Of a stretch of DNA of 64,000 nucleotides, positions 25,732 through 34,192 are shown piece by piece. The position numbers and the translations under genes were made by a program. The notes below the pieces were generated by a model. The model was not told the DNA's origin. It worked only from the letters and a program-made list of their open reading frames with translations, and made no database searches. The stretch is from Flexivirga aerilata (lineage in GTDB: Bacteria; Actinomycetota; Actinomycetes; Actinomycetales; Dermatophilaceae), in the NCBI RefSeq assembly GCF_013002715.1, contig NZ_JABENB010000001.1, positions 1,364,001 to 1,428,000 on the forward strand, written 5' to 3'. Each line of letters opens with the position of its first letter. The first letter of the stretch is position 1.

Positions 25732-26440
25732 AACCCGAGAATTCACCGACCTGCCGCAGCGTGCGGTGCGGATCGGTGTGGCCGGCCCGGTGGGCACCGG
25801 GAAGAGTTCGTTGATCGCGACCGTCTGCCGCAGCCTCGCCGACCGGCTGCGGCTCGGCGTGATCACCAACGACATCTACACCGACGAGGACGCCCGATTC
25901 CTGCGCGCCGCAGGGGTCCTCGCGCCCGAACTCATCCGGGCGGTCGAGACGGGAGCCTGTCCGCACACCGCGATCCGCGACGACATCACTGCCAACGACC
26001 TGGCGGTCGGCGACCTGGAGGCCGACCACGGCCCGCTCGACCTGGTGTTGGTCGAGTCGGGTGGCGACAACCTGACCGCGACCTTCTCGCCGGCACTGGT
26101 GGACGCCCAGTTGTTCGTGCTCGACGTGGCCGGCGGTGGCGACGTCGTGCGCAAGGGCGGCCCCGGCATCTCGCGCGCGGACCTGCTGGTGATCAACAAG
26201 ACCGACCTCGCCGTGCATGTGGGCGTCGACGTAGACCGCATGGTGCGGGAGGGTCGCGAGGTGCGCGGGGAGCGGCCGGTCATCGCGCTGTCGCGCAACG
26301 ACCCGGCATCCGTCGATGCGCTGAGCGCCTGGGTGCTCGGCCTGGTCGACGCACAGCGGGCCGGCCGGCACACCCCGCACGATCCGGGGCCGATGGCGCC
26401 GCACACCCATGCAGACGACCACGATCACCGCCACAGCTGA
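25724..26440 (+). CDS. ureG: Urease accessory GTPase UreG
   Basis: 238 residues. The GTG at 25724 was chosen because GGAGG ends 7 bp before it; an in-frame ATG at 25697 has no such site. It has the P-loop [21 protein letters not shown], the metal motif [25 protein letters not shown] and NKTDLA. The C-terminus carries a His/Asp tail ([13 protein letters not shown], eight or so residues from the end). Family members with His tracts usually carry them at the N-terminus. UreE is missing from the operon, so the tail may store or hand over nickel (inference). It overlaps ureD. Confidence 0.96.
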   Translation: MPETREFTDLPQRAVRIGVAGPVGTGKSSLIATVCRSLADRLRLGVITNDIYTDEDARFLRAAGVLAPELIRAVETGACPHTAIRDDITANDLAVGDLEADHGPLDLVLVESGGDNLTATFSPALVDAQLFVLDVAGGGDVVRKGGPGISRADLLVINKTDLAVHVGVDVDRMVREGREVRGERPVIALSRNDPASVDALSAWVLGLVDAQRAGRHTPHDPGPMAPHTHADDHDHRHS

Positions 26441-27125
26441 CGGGGCCGGCGGCTGCCGGCTCGTCCTGCGGTCCGGCCTGCTCGCCCCGCGCGTCGTCCG
26501 TCGCTCGGGCACAGCCGTCGAGGTCGCCCTACTCGCGACCACCGCGACCCTGCTCGGCGGGGACCACGCTCGCGTCGACATCCGGGTCGGCTCGGGCTGC
26601 CGCGTGACGATCGTCGACGTGGCCGCGACTGTCGCCTATGACGCGGGTGGTCAGAAATCCTTCTGGGACAACCTGATTCACGTCGAGGACGGCGGCGCGC
26701 TGTGCTGGCTGGCGGAGCCGCTGGTGGTCGCCGACGGTGCCCACGTGCAGCGGGCGACCTCAGCGGCGGTCGCGTCCGGCGCGCGCCTCGTGCTGCGCGA
26801 GGCGCTGATGCTCGGGCGGCATCAGGGAGTCGGCGGCGTGCTGGACGCCCGCACCCGGATCGACTACGACGGACGCCCTGCCGTCGTCGAGGATCTGGTG
26901 CTCACCCCGCAGTCGCGCCGGCAGCGCCCGTTGATCGGCGATCACCGCTTCGTCGACACGGTGACCGCGGTCGGCTTCCGGCCGGTGTCCGAGGGGCCTG
27001 CGCCGACCTACCGGCTGGCGGTGCCGGGCGCGCAGAGCCGGCGCCTGTCGAGCGCCGCGCACGCCTCCGACATACCGCGGATCGCGCGCGACTGGGCGGG
27101 TCAGGCGCTGTCGCCGGAGTCTTAA
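26409..27125 (+). CDS. ureD: Urease accessory protein UreD (UreH)
   Basis: 238 residues; matches UreD in [28 protein letters not shown] and [20 protein letters not shown]. It binds the apo-urease and couples nickel insertion with UreF/UreG. It starts 31 bp inside the ureG end, in another frame, so translation is tightly coupled. It is the last urease gene; the permease follows after 55 bp. Confidence 0.94.
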   Translation: MQTTTITATADGAGGCRLVLRSGLLAPRVVRRSGTAVEVALLATTATLLGGDHARVDIRVGSGCRVTIVDVAATVAYDAGGQKSFWDNLIHVEDGGALCWLAEPLVVADGAHVQRATSAAVASGARLVLREALMLGRHQGVGGVLDARTRIDYDGRPAVVEDLVLTPQSRRQRPLIGDHRFVDTVTAVGFRPVSEGPAPTYRLAVPGAQSRRLSSAAHASDIPRIARDWAGQALSPES

Positions 27126-27180
27126 CAAGCCTGTCGCGCAAGGTAACTCGGCCGAAACAAGGAGTCGGCACGCTACCGGA

Positions 27181-28794
27181 ATGACAGTGACTGAGCAGGT
27201 CGAACGCGGCAACGCAGGTGAGACGCTCGAAGACTTCACGCTGCGCTTCGCGCCGCGCAGCTATCGGCGTTGGGGGCCGGGTGTGGTCGCGACCTCAGCC
27301 CTCGGCGGCATCGCCTACCTGGCCGATTTCGCCATCGGCGCCAACATCGGCATCCAGCACGGCACCGCCAATGCGCTCGGCGGGATCGCGCTCGCGGCGC
27401 TCATCATCTTCGTGACCGGCGTGCCCCTCGCGATCTATGCCGCGCGCTACAACCTCGACCTCGACCTCATCACCCGAGGCTCCGGATTCGGTTACTACGG
27501 CTCGATTCTGACCAATCTGATCTTCGCGTCGTTCACCTTCATCTTCTTCGCGCTCGAGGGTTCGATCATGGCCCAGGGTTTGCAGCTCGGCCTCGGGATC
27601 CCGCTCTGGCTGGGTTATCTCGTGTCGAGCGTGCTGGTGATCCCGTTGGTCGTCTACGGCATGCGGGTGCTGTCGAAGCTGCAGTTCTGGACGACCCCGC
27701 TGTGGCTGGTCCTGATGGGCGCGCCGCTCGCCTACCTGCTGCTCGCGCACCCGGGGAGTGTCTCGTCGTTCATGGACTATCAGGGTGAGAGCGGCCGGTC
27801 GGGGACCTCGCTGAGCGCGATGATGCTGGCCGCTGGTGTCTGTCTGTCATTGATCGCGCAGATCGCCGAGAACATCGACTACCTGCGGTTCATGCCGCCG
27901 AAAACCCCTGACAACGCGCGGCGTTGGTGGTCGGCCGTGCTCCTGGCGGGTCCCGGCTGGGTGGTCTTCGGGGCGGCGAAACAGGTCATCGGCCTGTTCC
28001 TCGCGGTCTACCTGCTCTCCTCGGCCGGTGCCGGCGCCACGGTCGCGAACGAGCCCGTGCACCAGTTTCTCGTCGCCTATCGCGAGATGATGCCCGGCTG
28101 GCTGGCGATGACGCTGGCCGTCGTGCTCGTGGTGGTGTCGCAGATCAAGATCAACGTGACCAACGCCTACTCCGGCTCACTCGCGTGGACCAACTCGTTC
28201 ACCCGCATCACCAAGCACTATCCCGGGCGGCTCGTCTTCGTGTTCGTCAACGTCGGGATCGCGTTGGTGCTCATGGAAGGCAACATGTTCACCTTCCTCA
28301 ACGACATCCTCTCGTTCTACGCCAACCTCGGCATCGCCTGGATCGTGGCGGTCGCGAGCGACATCGCGATCAACAAGTGGCTGCTGGGGCTGTCGCCGCG
28401 CGTCCCGGAATATCGCCGTGGCCTGCTGTATGCCGTCAACCCGGTCGGCTTCGGCGCGGTCGTGCTCGCGGGCGGGTTGTCGATCGCGACCTATTTCGGC
28501 GCACTCGGCGAGACGCTCAAGCCGTTCTCGCCGCTCGTCGCCGTGGTGCTCGCCGCCGTCCTGCCGCCGGCGATCGCCGTGGCCACCCGCGGCCGCTACT
28601 ACCTCAAGCACGGCGACGACGGAATCCTCCTGCCGATGCTCGACGAGCACGGCAATCCGTCCGCCGCCGAGATCGACTGCATCGTGTGCGCCCAGGTCTT
28701 CGAGCGCCCCGATCTGGTCGCCTCCGCGACCGGCGCCGGGCCGGTCTGCTCCCTCTGCCTCGCCACCGACAGCTCGGGCGTGCACGTGCGCTGA
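27181..28794 (+). CDS. NCS1-type permease with C-terminal CxxC pair
   Basis: 537 residues, about 12 membrane helices, with a cytosine/purine permease (NCS1) look: TLRFAPRSYRRWG at the N-terminus, a YLADFAIGANIGIQ helix, and SQIKINVTNAYSGSLAWTN. After the last helix a soluble tail has CIVC and CSLC 24 residues apart, a zinc-knuckle-like pair not usual for NCS1 carriers. Its position directly after ureD suggests import of urea, a purine or another urea precursor (inference). Substrate not established. Confidence 0.82.
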   Translation: MTVTEQVERGNAGETLEDFTLRFAPRSYRRWGPGVVATSALGGIAYLADFAIGANIGIQHGTANALGGIALAALIIFVTGVPLAIYAARYNLDLDLITRGSGFGYYGSILTNLIFASFTFIFFALEGSIMAQGLQLGLGIPLWLGYLVSSVLVIPLVVYGMRVLSKLQFWTTPLWLVLMGAPLAYLLLAHPGSVSSFMDYQGESGRSGTSLSAMMLAAGVCLSLIAQIAENIDYLRFMPPKTPDNARRWWSAVLLAGPGWVVFGAAKQVIGLFLAVYLLSSAGAGATVANEPVHQFLVAYREMMPGWLAMTLAVVLVVVSQIKINVTNAYSGSLAWTNSFTRITKHYPGRLVFVFVNVGIALVLMEGNMFTFLNDILSFYANLGIAWIVAVASDIAINKWLLGLSPRVPEYRRGLLYAVNPVGFGAVVLAGGLSIATYFGALGETLKPFSPLVAVVLAAVLPPAIAVATRGRYYLKHGDDGILLPMLDEHGNPSAAEIDCIVCAQVFERPDLVASATGAGPVCSLCLATDSSGVHVR

Positions 28795-28795
28795 C

Positions 28796-28820
28796 GGCCA
28801 CCGCGGGATGCGGGGTGGCC
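28796..28820. terminator. Hairpin between convergent permease and DMT genes
   Basis: GGCCACC (28796-28802) pairs with GGTGGCC (28814-28820), with a partial CG extension inward. It lies in the 36-bp gap between convergent stop codons. Confidence 0.5.
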
Positions 28821-28830
28821 GCAGGCGGCC

Positions 28831-29730
28831 TCAGGCGGCGATCAGCGCGATCCCGGCGAGCACGACGACGGCGCCGGCGAGCTTGCGGGCCGGGCGGGGC
28901 TCCTTGAACAGCCACCAGGCGAGCAGCGCACCCACCACGATGCTCGACTCGCGGGCCGGTGCGACGAGTGCGACCGGGGTGGTCGTCATCGCCTGCAGCA
29001 CCAGCACGTAGGCCAGCGGGGAGAGCACCGCGATCACGGCGACCTCGCGCCAGTGGTCGTGCAGGATCCGTCGCATCGTCCCGCGCTGCCCGCGCAGCGC
29101 GGGCGCCATCAGCAGTGACTGCCAGGCCGCGGTGAGCGCGAAGTAGGGGATCGGCAGCAGCGCGAGCTCGGTCATCGCGTGGTCGTCCCAGAGCGTGTAT
29201 GACGCAATCGTCAGCCCGGTGAGCGTGCCCCACAGGATCCCGCTGTATGCCGAATGTCGCTGCACCGCATGGCCTTCCGGCGCCCGAGCAGTCGCGACGA
29301 TCGCGACGCCGGCCACGACGACCAGACCACCGGCGACACCCAGCAGCCCGGGTCGTTCGCCGAGCGCGGCGATCGCGAAGACCATGGTGATCAGCGGACC
29401 GGTGCCGCGGGCGACCGGATAGACCACGCCGAGATCGGCGTTGTCATAGCCGGTCTGCAGGGCCAGACCGTAGAGGTTGTGGAACAGCCCGGACAGGGCG
29501 CTCGCGAGTAGCAGCGGCCAGTCGATCGAGGAGTCGCTGCGCAGCAGCACGACTGCCCCGATCGGCAGCCACAGCGCCGCCGACAGCAGCGCGTAACAGA
29601 AGACGAAGACCTGGCTGCCGCCCTGCACCCGTTTGGCCGCGATGTTCCACACCGCGTGCAGCACCGCGGCGGTCAGCACCAGGGCGAGGGCGGCTAGGGA
29701 CACCGGACCGACCCTATCGATCGGCCGCAT
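28831..29730 (-). CDS. EamA/DMT-family transporter
   Basis: 299 residues, ten predicted membrane helices in two EamA halves. The start region LTAAVLHAVWNIAAKRV and the second-half end ALLAWWLFKEPRPARKLAGA are typical drug/metabolite transporters. An internal GTG about six codons later is an alternative start. The substrate cannot be told from the sequence. It is transcribed alone and divergent from the MFS gene. Confidence 0.83.
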   Translation of the reverse strand: MRPIDRVGPVSLAALALVLTAAVLHAVWNIAAKRVQGGSQVFVFCYALLSAALWLPIGAVVLLRSDSSIDWPLLLASALSGLFHNLYGLALQTGYDNADLGVVYPVARGTGPLITMVFAIAALGERPGLLGVAGGLVVVAGVAIVATARAPEGHAVQRHSAYSGILWGTLTGLTIASYTLWDDHAMTELALLPIPYFALTAAWQSLLMAPALRGQRGTMRRILHDHWREVAVIAVLSPLAYVLVLQAMTTTPVALVAPARESSIVVGALLAWWLFKEPRPARKLAGAVVVLAGIALIAA

Positions 29731-29781
29731 GCGGGACCGGGTCAGGGGAATGATGGCGGGTATGGCGACCTTGGACAGTCA

Positions 29782-31236
29782 ATGACCGACGACGGACAGC
29801 CGACGAGCGACGAGCAGGCAGGCGACCGGAAGTTGCTCTCGCTGAGTGAGCCGGCCGGCAAACGGCTGCTCGCCACGACCGTGCTCGGCTCGGGGATGGG
29901 CTTCCTCGACGGGACCGTCGCCAACGTCGCCCTGCCGCACATCGGCGACGACCTGCACGCGGACCTCGCCGGCCTGCAGTGGGTGGTGAACGGCTACACG
30001 CTGTCGTTGGCGTCGCTCATCCTCGTCGGCGGCTCGCTCGGCGACCGGCTCGGCCGCAAGCGCGTATATGCCTGGGGGATAGCCGGTTTCGCGGTGGCCT
30101 CGGTGCTGGTCGCGATCGGTCCGACGATCGAGACCGTGGTGCTCGCCCGGGTGCTGCAGGGTGTCTTCGCGGCACTGATGACGCCGGGTTCGCTGGCGAT
30201 GCTGCAGGCGTCCTTCCGCCCGGAGGACCGGATGCGGGCGATCGGCGCATGGACCGGCACGCTCGGCATCGCGACCGCGGCCGGGCCGGTGATGGGCGGC
30301 TGGCTGGTCGGGATCGACTGGCGCATCGCCTTCTGGATCAACGTGCCGCTCGCGGCGATCGTGCTGTGGCTGCTGAAGCCGGCGCCGGAGTCGCGCGACG
30401 AGGACGACGTCTACCGCTTCGACTGGTGGGCGGTGGTGCTCGCGCCGGTCACGCTCGCCGGCATCACCTGGGCGCTCACCGCGTGGCCGGACACCGGCCC
30501 GTCCGCCACGACCGTCGGAGCCTTGGTCGTCGGCATCCTCGCCGGCGTCGCGTTCGTACTCTTCGAGCTGCGGGAGCCGCACCCGATGCTGCCGCCCGCG
30601 ATCTTCGCCTCCCGCGACTTCTCGGTGATCAACATCGTGACGCTGTTCGTCTATGCGGCGCTCTCCGGCTCGATGCTCTTCCTCGCGATCTTCCTGCAGG
30701 TGAGCGCCGGCTGGTCGCCGCTCGAGGCGGGCGCGGCAACGGTCCCCGTCTCGATCATCATGTTCTTCCTGGCGTCCCGTTTCGGTGCGGTGGCAACGAA
30801 ATTCGGTGCGCGCACCCCGATGGTCGCCGGGTCCGCCGTGCTGACCGTCGGCTTCGCGTGGCTCGCGCTCGCGCCGGACGGCCCGTCATACGTCGGCCAG
30901 ATCCTGCCGGGGGTGATCCTGATGGGCCTTGGGCTGTCGATGCTCGTCGCGCCGCTCACCGGCACCGTGCTGGCGGCGGTGCCCGACGAGGAGTCCGGTC
31001 TCGCGAGCGGCATCAACAACGCGGTCTCGCGCACCGCCGGGCTGCTCGCCGTCGCGGTGCTGCCGCTGTTGGTCGGGCTGTCCGGCACCGCCTACCGCGA
31101 CCCCGCAGCCGTCGGCGACGCCTACCGCGCGTCGATGTGGTGGTGTGCCGCGCTCGTGGCGGTCGGCGGCATCCTCACCGCCGTCGCGCTGCGGTCGCCG
31201 GCCAGCGAGGCACAGCCGGCGACGACCGAGGGCTGA
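29782..31236 (+). CDS. MFS transporter, DHA2 (EmrB/QacA) family
   Basis: 484 residues, about 14 hydrophobic helices. Motif A (GGSLGDRLGRKR), the TVANVALPHIG helix 1 motif and the helix 5 motif C region (GTLGIATAAGPVMGGWL) mark the drug:proton antiporter-2 branch. It is probably an exporter of hydrophobic compounds. No regulator is adjacent. A 51-bp tandem repeat follows its stop. Confidence 0.88.
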   Translation: MTDDGQPTSDEQAGDRKLLSLSEPAGKRLLATTVLGSGMGFLDGTVANVALPHIGDDLHADLAGLQWVVNGYTLSLASLILVGGSLGDRLGRKRVYAWGIAGFAVASVLVAIGPTIETVVLARVLQGVFAALMTPGSLAMLQASFRPEDRMRAIGAWTGTLGIATAAGPVMGGWLVGIDWRIAFWINVPLAAIVLWLLKPAPESRDEDDVYRFDWWAVVLAPVTLAGITWALTAWPDTGPSATTVGALVVGILAGVAFVLFELREPHPMLPPAIFASRDFSVINIVTLFVYAALSGSMLFLAIFLQVSAGWSPLEAGAATVPVSIIMFFLASRFGAVATKFGARTPMVAGSAVLTVGFAWLALAPDGPSYVGQILPGVILMGLGLSMLVAPLTGTVLAAVPDEESGLASGINNAVSRTAGLLAVAVLPLLVGLSGTAYRDPAAVGDAYRASMWWCAALVAVGGILTAVALRSPASEAQPATTEG

Positions 31237-31253
31237 CCGCACCCTCCACCCGC

Positions 31254-31394
31254 GTGCAGAAGTCGCGACGGTTGCGGGCTGTGCACGCGGGATCGGCGTA
31301 CGGCGTGCACAAGTCGCGACGGTCGCGGGCTGCGCACGCGGGATCGGCGTACGGCGTGCAGAAGTCGCGACGGTTGCGGGCTGCGCACGCGGGA
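31254..31394. repeat. 51-bp tandem repeat, 2.8 copies
   Basis: Units at 31254-31304, 31305-31355 and 31356-31394 differ at only a few bases. In the first unit CCGCGTGCA (31250-31258) and TGCACGCGG (31282-31290) are perfect 9-bp inverted arms, so each unit can fold. It lies between the convergent MFS and acyl-CoA oxidase stops. The 17-residue repeat peptide encoded on either strand is not supported as a gene. Confidence 0.85.
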
Positions 31395-31428
31395 CTCGCC
31401 CCGCTCGGCCACGCCCAACCCAGCCCAC

Positions 31429-33357
31429 CTACTGCGCGATCGGCGCGGTGATCAGTTCGTCGGGTATGCCGAGCGCGTCCACGAGCGTGAGCGCGTGCGG
31501 GCGCAACTCGCGGCACAGGTCGTTGACCGAGGCGGTGACCGCGCGGGAGCGGGTGGTGTTGATCCGGCCGTGCTCGATGAACCACGCCTTGTCCTGCTCG
31601 ATCGAGCTCAGCGCGTAGAGCGTGAGCACCCGGCCGAGCAGATCCTTGGCGGCTCCTGCGGTCATCCCCTCGTGCGCCTCCAGGGCAGCCTCCAGCACGC
31701 ACCGGTCGATGTGCGCCCGCGCGGCGAAGAGCACGTGGTCCTGCGCCGCGTTGAACAGCTCGAAAGCGTTGTCCTTGGTGGCTTTTCGCAGCCGGTTGCC
31801 GAGGGTTTCGAGCACGTGCTCCGCGCGCTGCTCAAACATCGACAACGCCCAGGACAGACTGTCGGTGGCCGAGTCGTCGTCGCGACCCGTCGCGGTGTCG
31901 ATCAGCCGCTGGAGGCCGGCGCGGCCGGCGGTGCGCTCCACGAGCCGGTCACCGAGCTGGCCGGCGATCTTGCCGACCATGCCCATCGCGTCCAGGTCGC
32001 CCCACATCTCCTTGTAGTCGGTGAGCAGCCCCTTGGCCGCGAGCTGCAGCAGCACGGTGTTGTCGCCCTCGAACGTCGCGAAGACGTCGACATCGGCGTG
32101 CATCTGCACCAGCTGGTTCTCGGCCATGTAACCCGCGCCGCCGCACGCCTCCCGGCAGGCCTGGATCGTGTCGAGCGCGTGCCAGGTGGTGACTGCCTTG
32201 AGTCCCGCGACTCGCGACTCCAGCTCCCGTTGTCCTTCCTGATCCGGCTCGGCGCCCTCGCCCTGCAGCTCCTGCAGGCGCTCGGTGACGGCGTTCTGCG
32301 CGAAGCTCAGTGCGTAGGCCTTGGCCAGCCGCGGGAGCAGATTGCGTTGGTGCGCAAGGTAATCGAGGATGACGTTCTCCTGCTCGGCGCCCGGTGCGGA
32401 GAACTGCCGGCGGCTGCTGCCGTAGCGAATGGCGATTGCCAGAGCCTTCTTCGCGGCCGCGCCCGAGCCGCCCCCGACGCAGACGCGCCCGCGCACGAGC
32501 GTGCCGAGCATGGTGAAGAAGCGCCGGTCCGGGTTGTCGATCGACGAGACGTAGCTGCCGTCCTCGCCGATGCCGCCGAACGCGTCGAGCAGGTTGTCCT
32601 TGGGCACCCGCACCTGCTCGAAGGCGAACGTGCCGTTGTCAACGCCGGGCAGTCCACCCTTGACGCCGTTGTCGCCGATCGTCACGCCCGGCAACGGATT
32701 TCCCGCCTCGTCGCGCACCGGCACCAGCACCGCGTGGACTCCGTGCCCTCTGTGTCCGCCGTCCGTGCCGTCCGTGCCGTCCTCGGTGCGCAGCTGCGCG
32801 AAGACCACCGCCATCCGGGCGTCCTTCGCGGCATTGCCGATGTAGGTCTTGACCGCGGACTCGGTCGGGGTGTCGATGATCAGCTCGTGCGTCGAATCGT
32901 CATACGTTGCAGTGGTTTCCAGTGCCTGGACGTTGCTGCCGTGGCCGACCTCGGTCATCGCGAACGACCCGAGCAGCTTCGCGGTCATGATGTCCTCGAG
33001 GTAGGCCTTGTGGTGGCGTTCGGTGCCGAGGCGCGCGACCGCGCCGCCGAACAGCCCGAACTGCACGCCGACCTTGACCAGCAGCGACAGGTCGCCGAGC
33101 GCCTGCATCTCGAAGAGCACGCACGACGCGGCGTAGTCGAACTCGCCGCCGAACGCGGTCGGGAAGCCGACCCGGCCATATCCCTCGTCCGCGATGCGCT
33201 GCAGCGATTTCGTTGTCAGCTCACGGTGTTCGGCGATGCTCAAGCCGTTTGGCGCAAGCATCCACTCGGCCGAGAGTTCCTCGCGGGCCTGCCGGCGCAG
33301 GTCGGCCCACCGGCCGTCGAGGGTGTCACGCAGCTCGGTGACGATCGGGTCGCTCAT
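31429..33357 (-). CDS. Acyl-CoA oxidase-type acyl-CoA dehydrogenase
   Basis: 642 residues, start MSDPIVTELRDTLDGRWADL. It has the acyl-CoA oxidase architecture: an N-terminal helical domain, MTEVGHGSNVQALETTATYD, and RRFFTMLGTLVRGRVCVGGG. The CGGAGYMAENQL and FATFEGDNTVLLQLAAKGLL blocks follow, the Glu being the catalytic base of the oxidase group, and then an ACOX-like C-terminal helical domain. It introduces the trans-2 double bond into acyl-CoA. It lies beside a TetR gene and the fadA2-fabG4-htdX genes, so beta-oxidation-type use is likely. Whether O2 or ETF is the acceptor is unknown. Confidence 0.88.
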   Translation of the reverse strand: MSDPIVTELRDTLDGRWADLRRQAREELSAEWMLAPNGLSIAEHRELTTKSLQRIADEGYGRVGFPTAFGGEFDYAASCVLFEMQALGDLSLLVKVGVQFGLFGGAVARLGTERHHKAYLEDIMTAKLLGSFAMTEVGHGSNVQALETTATYDDSTHELIIDTPTESAVKTYIGNAAKDARMAVVFAQLRTEDGTDGTDGGHRGHGVHAVLVPVRDEAGNPLPGVTIGDNGVKGGLPGVDNGTFAFEQVRVPKDNLLDAFGGIGEDGSYVSSIDNPDRRFFTMLGTLVRGRVCVGGGSGAAAKKALAIAIRYGSSRRQFSAPGAEQENVILDYLAHQRNLLPRLAKAYALSFAQNAVTERLQELQGEGAEPDQEGQRELESRVAGLKAVTTWHALDTIQACREACGGAGYMAENQLVQMHADVDVFATFEGDNTVLLQLAAKGLLTDYKEMWGDLDAMGMVGKIAGQLGDRLVERTAGRAGLQRLIDTATGRDDDSATDSLSWALSMFEQRAEHVLETLGNRLRKATKDNAFELFNAAQDHVLFAARAHIDRCVLEAALEAHEGMTAGAAKDLLGRVLTLYALSSIEQDKAWFIEHGRINTTRSRAVTASVNDLCRELRPHALTLVDALGIPDELITAPIAQ

Positions 33358-33389
33358 CACACTCTCCTTCGAGGTGGTGTTGCTGGCGG

Positions 33390-34100
33390 TCAGGCTTCTC
33401 GCGATGTTGCCGGGTCCTCTCCCGGGTCGATGCCGAGCACGCCGGTCAGGCCGACCGATGCGAACGCCGCAAGATGCCGCACGACGACCTCCCTCGGCGG
33501 GCGGTCGGGGTCGGCTAGCCAGCGGTCCGCCGACTCTCGCACGAAACCGATGAGTCCGTGTGCCCAGATGCGCGCAGCCGTGGTGTCCTGCCCGGCCGCA
33601 CGCAGGGCGTCGGCGAAGATCGGCGCGAGCACCTGGGCGATCGTGTCGCTGATGCCGGCGACCGGGTCCTGCTCGGGGGAGACGTTGAGCGTCGGGCGGC
33701 GGACCACGAAGCGGTAGACCTCGGGATCGCGCTCCACCTGGCGCAGGTAGCTGTCGATGACGGCCTCGATGAGCGCACGCGCGTGGCCGGCGAACGGCGT
33801 GGCGCCGGTCGTCGTGCCCACGGCATCGACCTCGCTCAGCACCTTCTGCACGTCGCCGAGGATGCGGTTGTCGACGCTCTCGCAGACCGCGAGGTAGAGC
33901 CCCATCCGATCGCCCAAGTGGCGGTAGATGACGGTCTTGCTGGTGCCGGCCTCGGCCGCGATCTCGTCCATGCCGACCGCGGCCCCGTGGCTGCGGATGG
34001 CGCGCACCGCGGCGTCGATGAGTTCGCGGCGGCGCTGCTCGCGATGTTGCGTCCACCGCGCGTCGCGACCGTCGACGCGGGTCTCCTCCGGCATACCCAT
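33390..34100 (-). CDS. TetR family regulator of the acyl-CoA genes
   Basis: 236 residues. The helix-turn-helix reads AAVGMDEIAAEAGTSKTVIYRHLGDR; the C-terminal helical domain has PEVYRFVVRRPTL. It is divergent from fadA2 and directly upstream of the acyl-CoA oxidase gene on the same strand (32 bp), so it probably represses both directions through the CCGAGAGTA half-sites at 34106-34144. The ligand is presumably an acyl-CoA (inference). Confidence 0.88.
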   Translation of the reverse strand: MGMPEETRVDGRDARWTQHREQRRRELIDAAVRAIRSHGAAVGMDEIAAEAGTSKTVIYRHLGDRMGLYLAVCESVDNRILGDVQKVLSEVDAVGTTTGATPFAGHARALIEAVIDSYLRQVERDPEVYRFVVRRPTLNVSPEQDPVAGISDTIAQVLAPIFADALRAAGQDTTAARIWAHGLIGFVRESADRWLADPDRPPREVVVRHLAAFASVGLTGVLGIDPGEDPATSREA

Positions 34101-34105
34101 GACAG

Positions 34106-34144
34106 CCGAGAGTATCCGAAACTCGCTGTACCTGCTACTCTCGG
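34106..34144. promoter_or_regulatory. CCGAGAGTA inverted half-sites between TetR and fadA2
   Basis: CCGAGAGTA (34106-34114) and its exact reverse complement TACTCTCGG (34136-34144) flank a 21-bp spacer in the 92-bp divergent promoter region. The half-site shares CGAGAGT with the three operators at 12840-12884. Likely TetR binding sites controlling both directions. Confidence 0.6.
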
Positions 34145-34192
34145 TATCGGTAATTTCACCCGCTCAGTTCGACCCCCAAGGGAGACTCCCTC

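Noticed and set aside
31254..31394. CRISPR array
   Set aside because: Repeats are directly adjacent without unique spacers, and no cas genes are present.
31122..31428. Repeat peptide frames across the 51-bp tandem repeat
   Set aside because: Frames exist on both strands because 51 is divisible by three; no start signal and no similarity.
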